A stretch of DNA of 64,000 nt from NCBI GenBank assembly GCA_015067825.1, contig SVLQ01000007.1, forward strand, positions 87,147-151,146, in the 5' to 3' direction. Every line of letters begins with the position of its first letter. Position 1 is the stretch's first letter. The DNA comes from Oscillospiraceae bacterium (GTDB lineage Bacteria > Bacillota > Clostridia > Oscillospirales > QAMX01). Below the pieces are notes generated by a model, which was not told the DNA's origin, searched no databases, and saw only the letters and a list, made by a program, of their open reading frames with translations. Both the position numbers and the translations under genes were made by a program. This document shows, piece by piece, positions 33,950-43,002 of this stretch.

Positions 33950-35356
33950 TTATGCGGTTTCTTTGGGGGATTCGGTGACGATGCGGTTGATCCAGATGCC
34001 TTTCTTTACCATCCAGCCGCCGATGATGCACTTGACGATATCGACGAATTGGCCGCAGAAGAAGATCTGCGTGATCGTCAGGTCGGTGTGGTGCACGAGC
34101 GTGTAGACGAGCGGGATCACGACGACCCAAACGTAGGCGCAGTCGAAAATAAAGGTGATCAGCGTTTTGCCGCCGGAGCGCAGCGTGAAGTAACAGCAGT
34201 GCGCAAACGAGAAGATCGGCATGCAGCCGGCGCAAATCCAAAGGAAATTAGTGGCCAGATTGCGCACCTCGTCGGTCGTTTTATAAAGCTGCGGGATCAG
34301 CGGTGCGGCGATCGCGAGCAAACCGCCGATCACAAAACAGCAGGCGACCGAAAAAGCCATCAAGCGCGAGGCGGTCGTTTTGGCCTCGTCGTATTTAGCG
34401 GCGCCGAGCTGCTGGCCGACGAGAATCGCAACGGCGCTGCCGAGTGCCATAAAGACGATGTTGAAGAAGTTGGAGATCGTCGAAGAGATGTTCTGTGCGG
34501 CGACGACCGAAAGTCCGCGCGCGGAATAGCACTGCGAGAGGAACGCCATGCCGACTGACCAGAGAAGCTCGTTGGCCAGAAGCGGCATCCCGCGGACGAT
34601 GATGTTTTTCGTCAGCGCTGCCGGGATCTTCAGACTGCGGAACGCACCGACGATGAAGCCGTGCCGATCGGTATTTTGATACGTACCGATGAGGACGATG
34701 GTCAGCTCAACAAAACGGGCAATGACCGTGGCGATGGCCGCACCGACAACGCCGAGCGCGGGCAGACCGAGCTTGCCGAAAATCAGCAGATAGTTGAGGA
34801 CGAGATTGGTCAGAACCGAGACGATCGACGCCTTCATCGGCAAAACCGTTTCACCGGTCTCGCGCAGGGTTCCGGCGAAGGTCTGCATTAGACAGAAGGG
34901 GACGAGACCAACGAGCATGACGCGCAGGTAGGAGAGCCCGTAGGCCGCGGTGGCGTCAATGTTGCCGACGTCTTCCTCACCTTTCAGATACAGCCGGATC
35001 AGGTCTTCGCCGAAGAAAATGCAGAGACAAAGTCCGATGATCAAAACGATGGCCGCAGTGATCAGCTTGAAGCGGAAGGTATCGCGTACGCCGCGGGTAT
35101 CGCGCGAACCGTGGAACTGCGCGGTGAAGATCCCTGCGCCCGAGAGTCCGCCGAAAATACAGAGGTTGAACACGAACAACAGCTGGTTTGCGATCGCAAC
35201 CCCCGACATTTGCTCGGTACCCATTCGCCCGACCATCAGATTGTCGAGAAGCGAGACAAAGTTGGTGATGCCGTTTTGGATCATGATCGGAACGGCCACG
35301 GCAAAAACCATTTTATAAAAATCTTTCGGTCCGACAAACCGCTTGAGCGACGTCAT
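33950..35356 (-). CDS. MATE family efflux transporter
   Basis: 468 residues, about twelve hydrophobic segments in two halves. FKMVFAVAVPIMIQNGITNFVSLLDNLMVG at the N-terminus is the canonical MATE entry helix, and MSGVAIANQLLF follows. Cation-coupled export of drugs or metabolites. A TATAAT-like box lies about 40 bases upstream on the minus strand. Confidence 0.93.
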   Translation of the reverse strand: MTSLKRFVGPKDFYKMVFAVAVPIMIQNGITNFVSLLDNLMVGRMGTEQMSGVAIANQLLFVFNLCIFGGLSGAGIFTAQFHGSRDTRGVRDTFRFKLITAAIVLIIGLCLCIFFGEDLIRLYLKGEEDVGNIDATAAYGLSYLRVMLVGLVPFCLMQTFAGTLRETGETVLPMKASIVSVLTNLVLNYLLIFGKLGLPALGVVGAAIATVIARFVELTIVLIGTYQNTDRHGFIVGAFRSLKIPAALTKNIIVRGMPLLANELLWSVGMAFLSQCYSARGLSVVAAQNISSTISNFFNIVFMALGSAVAILVGQQLGAAKYDEAKTTASRLMAFSVACCFVIGGLLAIAAPLIPQLYKTTDEVRNLATNFLWICAGCMPIFSFAHCCYFTLRSGGKTLITFIFDCAYVWVVVIPLVYTLVHHTDLTITQIFFCGQFVDIVKCIIGGWMVKKGIWINRIVTESPKETA

Positions 35357-35430
35357 AAGCCTACCTCATTTCGTTTGCAATCGTGCATTGAGGCCTATTA
35401 TACCATATTCTCTGCCCGTAAGCAACACCC

Positions 35431-35459
35431 TTGACAACGAGGAAAAAATCTGTTACCAT
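35431..35459 (+). promoter_or_regulatory. recQ promoter
   Basis: TTGACA, 17 bases, TACCAT, 24 bases upstream of the TTG start. Confidence 0.6.
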
Positions 35460-35482
35460 ACAAAGGATGGGAGGGAAGCAAT

Positions 35483-37279
35483 TTGGATAAACTGACGGCG
35501 CTGAAAACGTATTTCGGCTACGATTCGTTCCGCGAGGGACAGGAAGAATTGATCGACGCGCTGTGTGCGGGGCGCGACGTGTTTGGCGTCATGCCGACAG
35601 GGGCGGGAAAATCGCTCTGCTATCAGATCCCGGCAGTTCTTTTGGGGGGGATCACGCTCGTTGTCTCGCCGCTGATCTCGCTGATGAAGGACCAAGTCGG
35701 TGCGCTCAATCAGGCCGGCATCCGCGCCTGCTATTTAAACAGTTCGCTTTCCTACCGCCAGTATCGCCTTGCGCTCCAATACGCCGCCGAGGGGAAATAC
35801 CGTATTGCCTACGTCGCACCCGAACGGCTACTCACGCCGGAATTCCTGGCGTTTGCCCAATCGGCCGATATCCGCCTGCTCTGCGTCGACGAGGCGCATT
35901 GTGTTTCGCAATGGGGACACGATTTTCGTCCGGCATATCTCGATATCGCCCGCTTCGTCGAACTCCTGCCCAAACGCCCGACGATGGCGGCATTTACGGC
36001 GACGGCAACGCGCGCCGTCCGCAAGGATATCTTAAAGCTGCTCGGGCTCACGCAGCCGATGCTCAAAACGACCGGCTTCGACCGCAAAAATCTGCATTTT
36101 TCCGTCATTACGCCGCCCGATAAATACCGCGCGCTCAAACGCCAGATCGACCGCCACGCCGAAGAAGACAGCGGCATCGTCTATTGTCTGACGCGTAAAG
36201 CCGTCGAAGAAGTGTGCGAACAGCTGGTCGCCGACGGCTATTCCGCCACGCGCTACCACGCCGGGCTCGAAGACACCGAGCGCGGCCAAAACCAGGACGA
36301 TTTCCGTTTCGACCGCAAAAAGATCATGGTCGCAACCAATGCCTTCGGGATGGGCATCGACAAATCCAACGTCCGCTACGTGATCCACTACCATATGCCG
36401 AAAAACATGGAGAGCTATTATCAGGAGGCCGGCCGAGCCGGGCGCGACGGACTGCCGAGCGATTGCGTGCTTTTGTTTGCCGAGCGCGACGTCGCCATCG
36501 GCCGCTTTATTATCGAGCACGCCGGCGAAGACGGCGAACCGCGCGATCCGGAGCGGGTGGCGCAGGAGATCGATCTCTTGATGAAAATGGAGAGCTACTG
36601 CAAAACGACCGACTGCCTCCGCGCCTATATCCTGCGCTATTTCGGCGAGGATGCGCCGGAGGAGTGCGGCGCGTGCTCCAACTGCGAGGGCGACTTTGTG
36701 GTTGCCGACGTCACCGACCGCGCCGAAAAGATCCTCGGCTGCGTGACGACCTGCCGCGAGCGCTTCGGCGCCGGCGTGATCGCCGACACGGTGCGCGGCA
36801 GCAGCTCGCAAAAGCTCAAGCTCAACCGCATGGATAAAAACCCATACTACGCCGCACTTTGCACCGAGACCGACGAACAGATCCACGCACTGATCGACCA
36901 TCTCTGCGTGCGCGGTTACCTTACGCGTGATACCGAGGGTCTGCCCGTTCTGCGTTTGACTGCGCGCGGCACAGACGTTTTGAACGGGATCGAACGCGTG
37001 ACGATGCGCACCGAAAAAATGCCCGAACGCCCGATCGCGCGCAAGAGCCTGCGCGGCACGCTGTTTGAAACGCTGCGCGTTCTGCGGCTGGAGCTCGCCA
37101 AGCGCGAATTTGTCCCGCCGTATGCGGTCTTTTCCGACAACACGCTCCAGCAAATGAGCGAAAAACGCCCGCACGACGAAGATGAGCTGCTGGCGATCAG
37201 CGGCGTGGGCCAGACCAAATTGAAAAAATACGGAAAGTTGTTTTTAGACGCGATTCGTAATTTCGAGGACGAAATCTGA
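35483..37279 (+). CDS. recQ: ATP-dependent DNA helicase RecQ
   Basis: 598 residues. Helicase motifs: Walker A TGAGKS at 39-44, DEAH at 136-139 with the RecQ aromatic loop VSQWGHDFR, ATNAFGMGIDK and QEAGRAGRDG (motifs V-VI). The zinc-binding cysteines (CLRAYILRYFG, ECGACSNCEG), an RQC winged helix and a C-terminal HRDC domain (LLAISGVGQTKLKKYG) complete the family plan. TTG start with GGGAGGG 7 bases upstream. Unwinds recombination intermediates. Confidence 0.96.
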   Translation: MDKLTALKTYFGYDSFREGQEELIDALCAGRDVFGVMPTGAGKSLCYQIPAVLLGGITLVVSPLISLMKDQVGALNQAGIRACYLNSSLSYRQYRLALQYAAEGKYRIAYVAPERLLTPEFLAFAQSADIRLLCVDEAHCVSQWGHDFRPAYLDIARFVELLPKRPTMAAFTATATRAVRKDILKLLGLTQPMLKTTGFDRKNLHFSVITPPDKYRALKRQIDRHAEEDSGIVYCLTRKAVEEVCEQLVADGYSATRYHAGLEDTERGQNQDDFRFDRKKIMVATNAFGMGIDKSNVRYVIHYHMPKNMESYYQEAGRAGRDGLPSDCVLLFAERDVAIGRFIIEHAGEDGEPRDPERVAQEIDLLMKMESYCKTTDCLRAYILRYFGEDAPEECGACSNCEGDFVVADVTDRAEKILGCVTTCRERFGAGVIADTVRGSSSQKLKLNRMDKNPYYAALCTETDEQIHALIDHLCVRGYLTRDTEGLPVLRLTARGTDVLNGIERVTMRTEKMPERPIARKSLRGTLFETLRVLRLELAKREFVPPYAVFSDNTLQQMSEKRPHDEDELLAISGVGQTKLKKYGKLFLDAIRNFEDEI

Positions 37280-37290
37280 CCTTAAGGAAC

Positions 37291-37319
37291 TTGACAAACG
37301 CACTTCTGTGTGTTATACT
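37291..37319 (+). promoter_or_regulatory. promoter of leader-peptide operon
   Basis: TTGACA, 17 bases, TATACT; near-consensus, 29 bases before the leader ORF. Confidence 0.85.
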
Positions 37320-37347
37320 AACTAAAATTTTTCCCGGAGGGTACGCC

Positions 37348-37458
37348 ATGCGTTTATATTCTGCTTGGAATCTGAATACGTATGCTGCTGCGCTTGCTTG
37401 CTATTACTGGCACTGCGAGCGGGCGTTGCTTGTCGTACCCAAAAATGCGGAAAAGTAG
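37348..37458 (+). CDS. 36-aa putative leader peptide
   Basis: MRLYSAWNLNTY at the start and CYYWHCERALLVV in the middle, rich in Tyr, Trp and Cys. GGAGG lies 7 bases before ATG. Immediately followed by a terminator-like hairpin and then the acetyltransferase. GCGAGCGG inside the ORF (37415-37422) is complementary to CCGCTCGC in the left side of that hairpin (37492-37499), so ribosome position could control folding. Probably a regulatory leader, not a functional protein. Confidence 0.7.
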   Translation: MRLYSAWNLNTYAAALACYYWHCERALLVVPKNAEK

Positions 37459-37481
37459 ACCGAATCGTATTTTTGCAGCCG

Positions 37482-37524
37482 ACAGTGCATACCGCTCGCT
37501 CTGAGCCGTATGCGCTGTTTTTTT
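37482..37524 (+). terminator. attenuator hairpin before GNAT gene
   Basis: ACAGTGCATACCGCTC pairs with GAGCCGTATGCGCTGT (14 of 16 including a wobble), then TTTTTTT. It stands 23 bases before the GNAT start, so it must be conditional for the operon to be read from the promoter at 37291. Confidence 0.75.
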
Positions 37525-37546
37525 ATTTTCAAAGAGGTGACCCAAA

Positions 37547-38149
37547 ATGACACACAAAGGGACAAAAACGCTCGAGACCGCGCGTCTCGTTTTGCGCCGC
37601 TTTTGCGAGGGCGATATCCCGGCAGCCTACCGAAACTGGACGAGCAGCGACGCCGTGACGAAGTTTTTGCGCTGGCCGACGCATCGGACGATCGAGACGA
37701 CCGCAGCGATCCTGCGCGGTTGGATCGATTCCTATGCCGATCCGGCGTTTTACCAGTGGGCGATCGTCCCGCGCGATCTCGATGAGCCGATTGGGACGAT
37801 TTCGGTCGTCTCAAAGGACGAAAAAACAAAAACCGTACATATCGGTTACTGCATCGGTGAAGCGTGGTGGGACAAAGGCTATATGAGCGAGGCGCTGGCA
37901 GCGGTGATCGCCTATTTCTTCCGCGAAGTCGGTGTTCTTCGCATCGAATCGCAGCACGATCCCCAAAACCCCGCTTCGGGCAGAGTGATGCAAAAATGCG
38001 GAATGCGCTATGAGGGTACGCTCCGTCAAGCCGATTGGTCGAACCGCGGCATTGTCGATGCGTGTATGTACAGCCTGCTTGCCGCAGAATACGAACAGAA
38101 ACGAGGGGAGAACGGTGGAAACCAATCAATTTCTGAAAGCATACTATGA
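37547..38149 (+). CDS. GNAT acetyltransferase, RimJ/RimL type
   Basis: 200 residues. N-terminal LETARLVLRRFCEGDIPAAY is the RimJ/RimL opening; the acetyl-CoA site region is YCIGEAWWDKGYMSEALAAVI, and the C-terminal NPASGRVMQKCGMRYEG is also typical. GAGGTG lies 8 bases before ATG. First gene of a three-gene operon under the leader attenuator; substrates of this family include ribosomal protein N-termini and antibiotics, and which applies is unknown. Confidence 0.9.
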   Translation: MTHKGTKTLETARLVLRRFCEGDIPAAYRNWTSSDAVTKFLRWPTHRTIETTAAILRGWIDSYADPAFYQWAIVPRDLDEPIGTISVVSKDEKTKTVHIGYCIGEAWWDKGYMSEALAAVIAYFFREVGVLRIESQHDPQNPASGRVMQKCGMRYEGTLRQADWSNRGIVDACMYSLLAAEYEQKRGENGGNQSISESIL

Positions 38150-38912
38150 GAGCCACGATGAGGACGTGCGCCTTACCTCGCGCCATGGCTCGGTCGAATT
38201 TCTGACGACGATGCGCTATATCGAGCGTTATCTGCAGGCTGATAGCCGCATTCTCGAGATCGGAGCGGGTACGGGCCGCTATAGCCACACGCTTGCGCGC
38301 ATGGGCTATCGGGTCGATGCGGTCGAGCTGATCGAACACAATATCGAGGTTTTCCGCGCCAAAACCGCTCCCGGCGAGGCAGTTTCCGTCGTGCAGGGCA
38401 ATGCGCTGGATCTCTCCGCATTTGCCGACCATACCTACGATCTGACGCTGCTTTTGGGGCCGATTTACCATCTCTACACCGAAGCCGACCAAAAACAGGC
38501 GCTATCCGAGGCCGTCCGCGTGACGAAACCGGGCGGAATTATCTTTGTCGCCTACTGCAACAACGACGCCACGATGGTGCAAACGTGCTTTGGCCGCGGT
38601 CTGATCCGCGACGAGCATTTCCGCGCGCTGATCGACCCCGTGACCTTCCGCGCCCGTTCCACACCGGCCGAGCTCTTCCAACTGAACCGCAAAGAGGATG
38701 CCGACGCTCTGATCAGCGGTCTGCCCGTCAAACGCCTCCACTACCTCGGTACGGACATGGCGACCTGCTTCATCAAAGATTGCGTCGATGCGATGGACGA
38801 CGAAATGTTCGAGCTCTACCTCCGGTATCATTTTTCGATCTGCGAACGCCCCGATATGGTCGGCGCGACCCACCATATGCTGGATATCTTGCGAAAGGAG
38901 GAAACACGATGA
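38115..38912 (+). CDS. class I SAM-dependent methyltransferase
   Basis: 265 residues. SAM motif I ILEIGAGTGRYSHTLA at about 40-55, then VDAVELIEHN and YDLTLLLGPIYHLY, then KPGGIIFVAY. GTG at 38115 is preferred: GAGGGGAG lies just upstream and the start overlaps the GNAT gene by 35 bases; the upstream ATG would lie deep in GNAT. Small-molecule methyltransferase, substrate unknown. Confidence 0.88.
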   Translation: METNQFLKAYYESHDEDVRLTSRHGSVEFLTTMRYIERYLQADSRILEIGAGTGRYSHTLARMGYRVDAVELIEHNIEVFRAKTAPGEAVSVVQGNALDLSAFADHTYDLTLLLGPIYHLYTEADQKQALSEAVRVTKPGGIIFVAYCNNDATMVQTCFGRGLIRDEHFRALIDPVTFRARSTPAELFQLNRKEDADALISGLPVKRLHYLGTDMATCFIKDCVDAMDDEMFELYLRYHFSICERPDMVGATHHMLDILRKEETR

Positions 38913-39415
38913 TCACGATCCGAAAAACACTTCCCACGGAAGCCGAAACGCTTGCCGCAATTCAAAAAGAGGCGTTTCTTCCGCTCTATGAGCACTACCG
39001 AGACGATGGAAATCCTTTCCTGCGCGGCGTCGAAGACGTCAGCGGCCGGCTGGATTCGCCGTGTTTTCGCTATTTTACGATTTTTGAAAACGGCGGGATC
39101 GTCGGCGGCGTACTCTATAAATGCAGGGGAAAATGCCCGTTTGGCGAACTCGAAGCCGGGGAATACTATTTGCAGCGGGTCTACGTCCGGCCGGAGCGGC
39201 AGGGACGGCGCGTGGCGCAAACGGCGATTTTGCTCTGCGAAAAAGAGTTTCCCGATGCCAAAAAATTCTCGGTCGACTTCCCGGAGGCTCTGGCGAAAAA
39301 TCGGCGCTGCTACGAAAAAGCCGGCTTTTGCGATACGGGCCGGCGGTTGGAAGCTGAGCCGGGGCTTGTCCTTGCGGCTTACGAAAAGCACATTGACAAC
39401 CCGGCCGAAGCGTGA
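38909..39415 (+). CDS. GNAT family N-acetyltransferase
   Basis: 168 residues. MITIRKTLPTEAETLAAIQ entry, then FRYFTIFENGGIVGGVLY, YLQRVYVRPERQGRRVAQTA (acetyl-CoA site) and NRRCYEKAGFCDTGR. ATG overlaps the methyltransferase stop (ATGA), with AAAGGAGG 7 bases upstream. Third gene of the leader-controlled operon. Confidence 0.88.
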   Translation: MITIRKTLPTEAETLAAIQKEAFLPLYEHYRDDGNPFLRGVEDVSGRLDSPCFRYFTIFENGGIVGGVLYKCRGKCPFGELEAGEYYLQRVYVRPERQGRRVAQTAILLCEKEFPDAKKFSVDFPEALAKNRRCYEKAGFCDTGRRLEAEPGLVLAAYEKHIDNPAEA

Positions 39416-39421
39416 TATAAT
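39393..39421 (+). promoter_or_regulatory. promoter of DUF134-mrp operon
   Basis: TTGACA, 17 bases, TATAAT; fully consensus and lying within the last codons of the acetyltransferase gene. A GCATATGC palindrome (39434-39441) follows just downstream, a candidate operator. Confidence 0.88.
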
Positions 39422-39464
39422 ATGCCTGTAAATGGCATATGCTGGAAAATGCGAGGTGGGAAAG

Positions 39465-39818
39465 ATGCCGAGACCGCAAAAATGCCGGAAGGTATGCAGC
39501 CTGCCGAAACTGACGGAGTTCCGACCGATTGGCGGAAAAGCACCCGGAAAAACGATCATCCTGACCGTCGACGAATATGAGACGATCCGCCTGATCGACC
39601 GCGAAGGCTTTTCGCAGGAGGCGTGCGGCGAATATATGCGCATTGCACGAACCACCGTGCAGCAGGTCTATACCACAGCCCGCAAAAAGCTTGCCGACGC
39701 GCTGGTCGAAGGTGCTGCCATCCGCATCGAAGGCGGTCACTACGAGCTTTGCGACGGCAAGGAATCCGACTGCGGCTGCGGCGGCTGTGAGGCCCACCGC
39801 AAACCGGCAGATGCCTGA
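39465..39818 (+). CDS. DUF134 HTH protein
   Basis: 117 residues. MPRPQKCRKV opening and FRPIGG are the DUF134 signature; a sigma-like helix-turn-helix follows (GFSQEACGEYMRIARTTVQQVY), and the C-terminus is cysteine-rich (CDGKESDCGCGGC), which suggests metal or Fe-S sensing. GAGGTGGG lies 4 bases before ATG. Normally linked to mrp-type genes, as here. Confidence 0.9.
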   Translation: MPRPQKCRKVCSLPKLTEFRPIGGKAPGKTIILTVDEYETIRLIDREGFSQEACGEYMRIARTTVQQVYTTARKKLADALVEGAAIRIEGGHYELCDGKESDCGCGGCEAHRKPADA

Positions 39819-39853
39819 AGCGAAAAAGCAAATCCGACAGGAGGATATTGGAT

Positions 39854-40681
39854 ATGAGTGAATGCACCCATAACTGCGAAACCTGCAGTGCAAATTGCAG
39901 CAGCCGCGATCCCGCGTCTCTGCTCGAAAAACCCCATGAAATGAGCCAGATCAAAAAAGTCATCGGCATCGTCAGCGGCAAAGGCGGCGTCGGCAAGAGC
40001 CTTGTCACCTCGCTGATGGCGGTCAAGTCGCAGCGCGAAGGCTACCGCACGGCGATCCTTGACGCCGATATCACCGGCCCGTCGATCCCCAAGGCCTTCG
40101 GCCTCAAGGATCGCGCCGTCGGCAACGACCTCGGCCTGTTCCCGGTCAACTCCAAAACCGGTGTCGAAGTGATGTCGCTGAATCTTTTGATGGAAGACGA
40201 AACCAGCCCGGTCGTTTGGCGCGGCCCGGTCATCGCCGGCGCGGTCAAGCAGTTCTGGACGGACGTTATCTGGGGCGACGTCGATTTCATGTTCATCGAT
40301 ATGCCGCCCGGAACGGGTGACGTTCCGCTGACGGTGTTCCAGTCGATCCCGGTCGACGGTATCATCATCGTCGCCTCTCCGCAGGAGCTGGTCGGCATGA
40401 TCGTCGAAAAAGCGGTCAACATGGCCAAGCTGATGAACATCCCGGTTCTCGGCCTCGTCGAAAACATGAGCTACTTTGCTTGCCCCGACTGCGGCAAGCA
40501 GATCAAGGTCTTCGGCGAAAGCCACATCGACGAGATCGCCGCCAAGCACGGTGTCGACACCGTGGCGCGCATCCCGATCGATCCGAAGCTTGCGGCCGCA
40601 GTGGATGCCGGTCTGATCGAGCTCTTCGACGGCAATTGGCTGGACGAGCTGTTTGCCAAGATCACGGGCGAAACGAAATAA
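39854..40681 (+). CDS. Mrp/NBP35-family Fe-S cluster carrier ATPase
   Basis: 275 residues. N-terminal cysteine cluster CTHNCETCSANC, deviant Walker A GKGGVGKS at about 45-52, DADITGPS, IDMPPGTGD, and a C-terminal CPDC. Binds and delivers Fe-S clusters with ATP. ATG 39854 has AGGAGG 9 bases upstream; a TTG two codons earlier is the alternative. Confidence 0.93.
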   Translation: MSECTHNCETCSANCSSRDPASLLEKPHEMSQIKKVIGIVSGKGGVGKSLVTSLMAVKSQREGYRTAILDADITGPSIPKAFGLKDRAVGNDLGLFPVNSKTGVEVMSLNLLMEDETSPVVWRGPVIAGAVKQFWTDVIWGDVDFMFIDMPPGTGDVPLTVFQSIPVDGIIIVASPQELVGMIVEKAVNMAKLMNIPVLGLVENMSYFACPDCGKQIKVFGESHIDEIAAKHGVDTVARIPIDPKLAAAVDAGLIELFDGNWLDELFAKITGETK

Positions 40682-40685
40682 GCTT

Positions 40686-40730
40686 CAAGGGCAGTATGCG
40701 GGGTTTCCCCCATACTGCCCTTGTTTTTTT
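40686..40730 (+). terminator. terminator after mrp
   Basis: CAAGGGCAGTATG / CATACTGCCCTTG perfect stem followed by TTTTTTT. Confidence 0.93.
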
Positions 40731-40748
40731 ACTGTCTGAAACGATAAA

Positions 40749-40778
40749 GGGGCTGCCGCGTTTAGTCACGGCAGCCCC
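40749..40778 (-). terminator. terminator after GH78-like gene
   Basis: GGGGCTGCCG / CGGCAGCCCC stem, 10 bases past the stop on the minus strand, followed by a short TTT. Confidence 0.7.
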
Positions 40779-40788
40779 TATTAATAAA

Positions 40789-42900
40789 CTATTTCACGAG
40801 CGTAACGCCTTCCGGCAGGGTGATAACAGGTTCTTTGCCCTCTGTCAGATCGCAGACGATCACACCTTGCGGCGTCGGCACTTCAATGTGCGCCGATTCG
40901 AGCCCGAGCAGGGAAGGATCGAGACGGATCGCCTTGTAGGCGGGCTCGAGGATCTCGAGTCCGAGCAGCGCCTTCGGCAGCGAATACAGCGGTGTGCCGC
41001 CCCATGCGTGGCTGTGGTCGAAGCTGTAGGTCGGTTCGGGTGCGATAAAGCCCTCGACCAAGCCTTTGCTGCAGGCTTTGACCGGCGCCTTCCAGTCTTC
41101 GATGACCGTTATGGTCAGCTCCTCGCGCAGCCCCAGGCGGTAGATCGCCTCCAAAAGCCAATGCTTGAAGTACGGCTGGCAGACACCCCATTCCTTGTCT
41201 GCCACGACCTTGCGCACCAGCTCGCGGGCCGTATCATCGTCTGCGACCCCGAAAAGCGCGCAGAGGATATTCGAATGCGGCATGTAGTAGCGTTTTTCCA
41301 CGTTCTGCGGCATGTAGAAGTAAAGGAGTTCTTCGGGCGAAGGCGTGTTCAGACCGTCGAAGTAAAGCCCTTTTTCTGCGTCGAAGAGCTGCTCGTTGAC
41401 CGCTTTTTTCATCGCTGCGGCCTTCTTGCGCGCGTAGGCGGCGTCGGCCGTCATGCCGAGCGCATCGTAGATCAGCGCGGCGGCATGGAGCGCACCGTGG
41501 TAGTAGGCGCAGAGAACCGTCTGGCCGAGCGCTTTCGGCGGATGGTGCATGCTGATCTCGTCGATATAGATCCAGTCGACGAACATGAAATCCGGCGGCG
41601 TTTCGATCAGACCGTTGGCGCCGATGTAGGTCTCAAACCGCGCAAGCAGCAGATAAAGCGCATCCAGAGAGTCTTCCAAAAGCGCTTTGTTGCCGGTGAA
41701 CTTGTAGACGTCCCAAAGCATCATCACCCAAATCAGGCTGTAGCTCGTGTGGAACATCCGCCCGTCGTGCATCCGGAGCAGTTCGGCCGTGCGCACAACG
41801 TCGAATTCTGCCAAGCGCATATCCCCAAACGACATTGCCGTCATCAAGCTTTCGATGTAGTAGTCGCCGGTGCAGGCGAGCGGTTCGGAGTGCTTGGGGC
41901 TGTCGAGGTGGATCATCTGCCGGCAATACTGCAGCGTGTGGCGGCAAACGTCGAGAACGAGGTTGAGATCTTTGTCGCTCGTGTGGATATCGGTGCAGCC
42001 GAGAACCGGGAAGCAGGTCGCCACCAGCGAAACGGCAACGCTTGCCTCTGCAGCCGAACGGTTGCAAACCGTCACGCGGCAGGCACCGATGCTTTTGAGC
42101 TGGAAGCTGCGGTAACAGCCGTCTCCAACGAAGGTGAGATTTGCCGTTTCGATTACGTCGTCGGTTTCGATGCATTCGACCGTCACGTCGATTTCACCGC
42201 CTGCGGTCACGTCGGCGGCGAGGAATCCGCCGTAGATCTTGTCAAATTCGCAGAAAACCGTTTTGGTCTCGCCGGACGCGACGGAAAACGCGCCGTCGGC
42301 GGGGTGGATCGTTTCCTCCGTGCGAACGGGGATCGGTGCGGTCTCGCAGTGCCAGATATTGTCCACGCGAGCAGCAGGCGCGAACGCATCGTCGTCGCGG
42401 CGGGCGTCGTAGTGCATATGCGGGTAGTAGGCGCGGTTATGGCGCGCGAGCCAGCTCTCGTCGGTGACGATGTAGCGCACGCTGCCGTCAGCCATTGTCA
42501 GCTTGCCCTCGAGCATGAAGCCGCCGTGGCCGCGCGAGTATTCGATGATGCCGCAGGGCGCCATCTTTACCTCGGCAAAAAAGTCGAGTGTTTTGCTCTG
42601 CGGGTGAAGGGTCAGTTCGCTTGCGTAGTGCTTGGAGCGCGGTGTCTCGTTGAACAAAAAGTCGCCGCCGACGCTGATCGGCCCGGTGGCGATCATCTCG
42701 CCGTTGAGCGAAAGGCGGAATTCGGTGTCGCCGCTGAAGCGAAGCTCGGCGGCGGTAACGGGCTGGTCGAAGGCGTAGGAGCGTTTGAATTCAGCGACCG
42801 TATAGGTGTCGCCGTGATCGAAAAAACCACTCAAGATGGTCGTCTGATTTTTAGGATAGCGGTCGGGCGAAAGCCAGATCCACTGTTCGATATGAGCCAT
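40789..42900 (-). CDS. alpha-L-rhamnosidase-like glycoside hydrolase (GH78-type)
   Basis: 703 residues. N-terminal beta-sandwich (ELRFSGDTEFRLSLNGE) and a C-terminal (alpha/alpha)6 barrel with HLDSPKHSEPLACTGDYYIES near 340-360, EISMHHPPKALGQ and HAWGGTPLYSLPKALLG, which match bacterial rhamnosidases. No signal peptide, so it acts on imported oligosaccharides. GAGGGA lies 5 bases before ATG 42900. Exact substrate not shown by sequence. Confidence 0.82.
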   Translation of the reverse strand: MAHIEQWIWLSPDRYPKNQTTILSGFFDHGDTYTVAEFKRSYAFDQPVTAAELRFSGDTEFRLSLNGEMIATGPISVGGDFLFNETPRSKHYASELTLHPQSKTLDFFAEVKMAPCGIIEYSRGHGGFMLEGKLTMADGSVRYIVTDESWLARHNRAYYPHMHYDARRDDDAFAPAARVDNIWHCETAPIPVRTEETIHPADGAFSVASGETKTVFCEFDKIYGGFLAADVTAGGEIDVTVECIETDDVIETANLTFVGDGCYRSFQLKSIGACRVTVCNRSAAEASVAVSLVATCFPVLGCTDIHTSDKDLNLVLDVCRHTLQYCRQMIHLDSPKHSEPLACTGDYYIESLMTAMSFGDMRLAEFDVVRTAELLRMHDGRMFHTSYSLIWVMMLWDVYKFTGNKALLEDSLDALYLLLARFETYIGANGLIETPPDFMFVDWIYIDEISMHHPPKALGQTVLCAYYHGALHAAALIYDALGMTADAAYARKKAAAMKKAVNEQLFDAEKGLYFDGLNTPSPEELLYFYMPQNVEKRYYMPHSNILCALFGVADDDTARELVRKVVADKEWGVCQPYFKHWLLEAIYRLGLREELTITVIEDWKAPVKACSKGLVEGFIAPEPTYSFDHSHAWGGTPLYSLPKALLGLEILEPAYKAIRLDPSLLGLESAHIEVPTPQGVIVCDLTEGKEPVITLPEGVTLVK

Positions 42901-43002
42901 AAAAATCCCTCGCAATGCTTGATTGATAAGCATATTTTACCATGTTTTTGCGAAAAAGAAAAGAGGGCAGATGCAAAAAGCTCTGCCCTCCGTACCGGAG
43001 CG

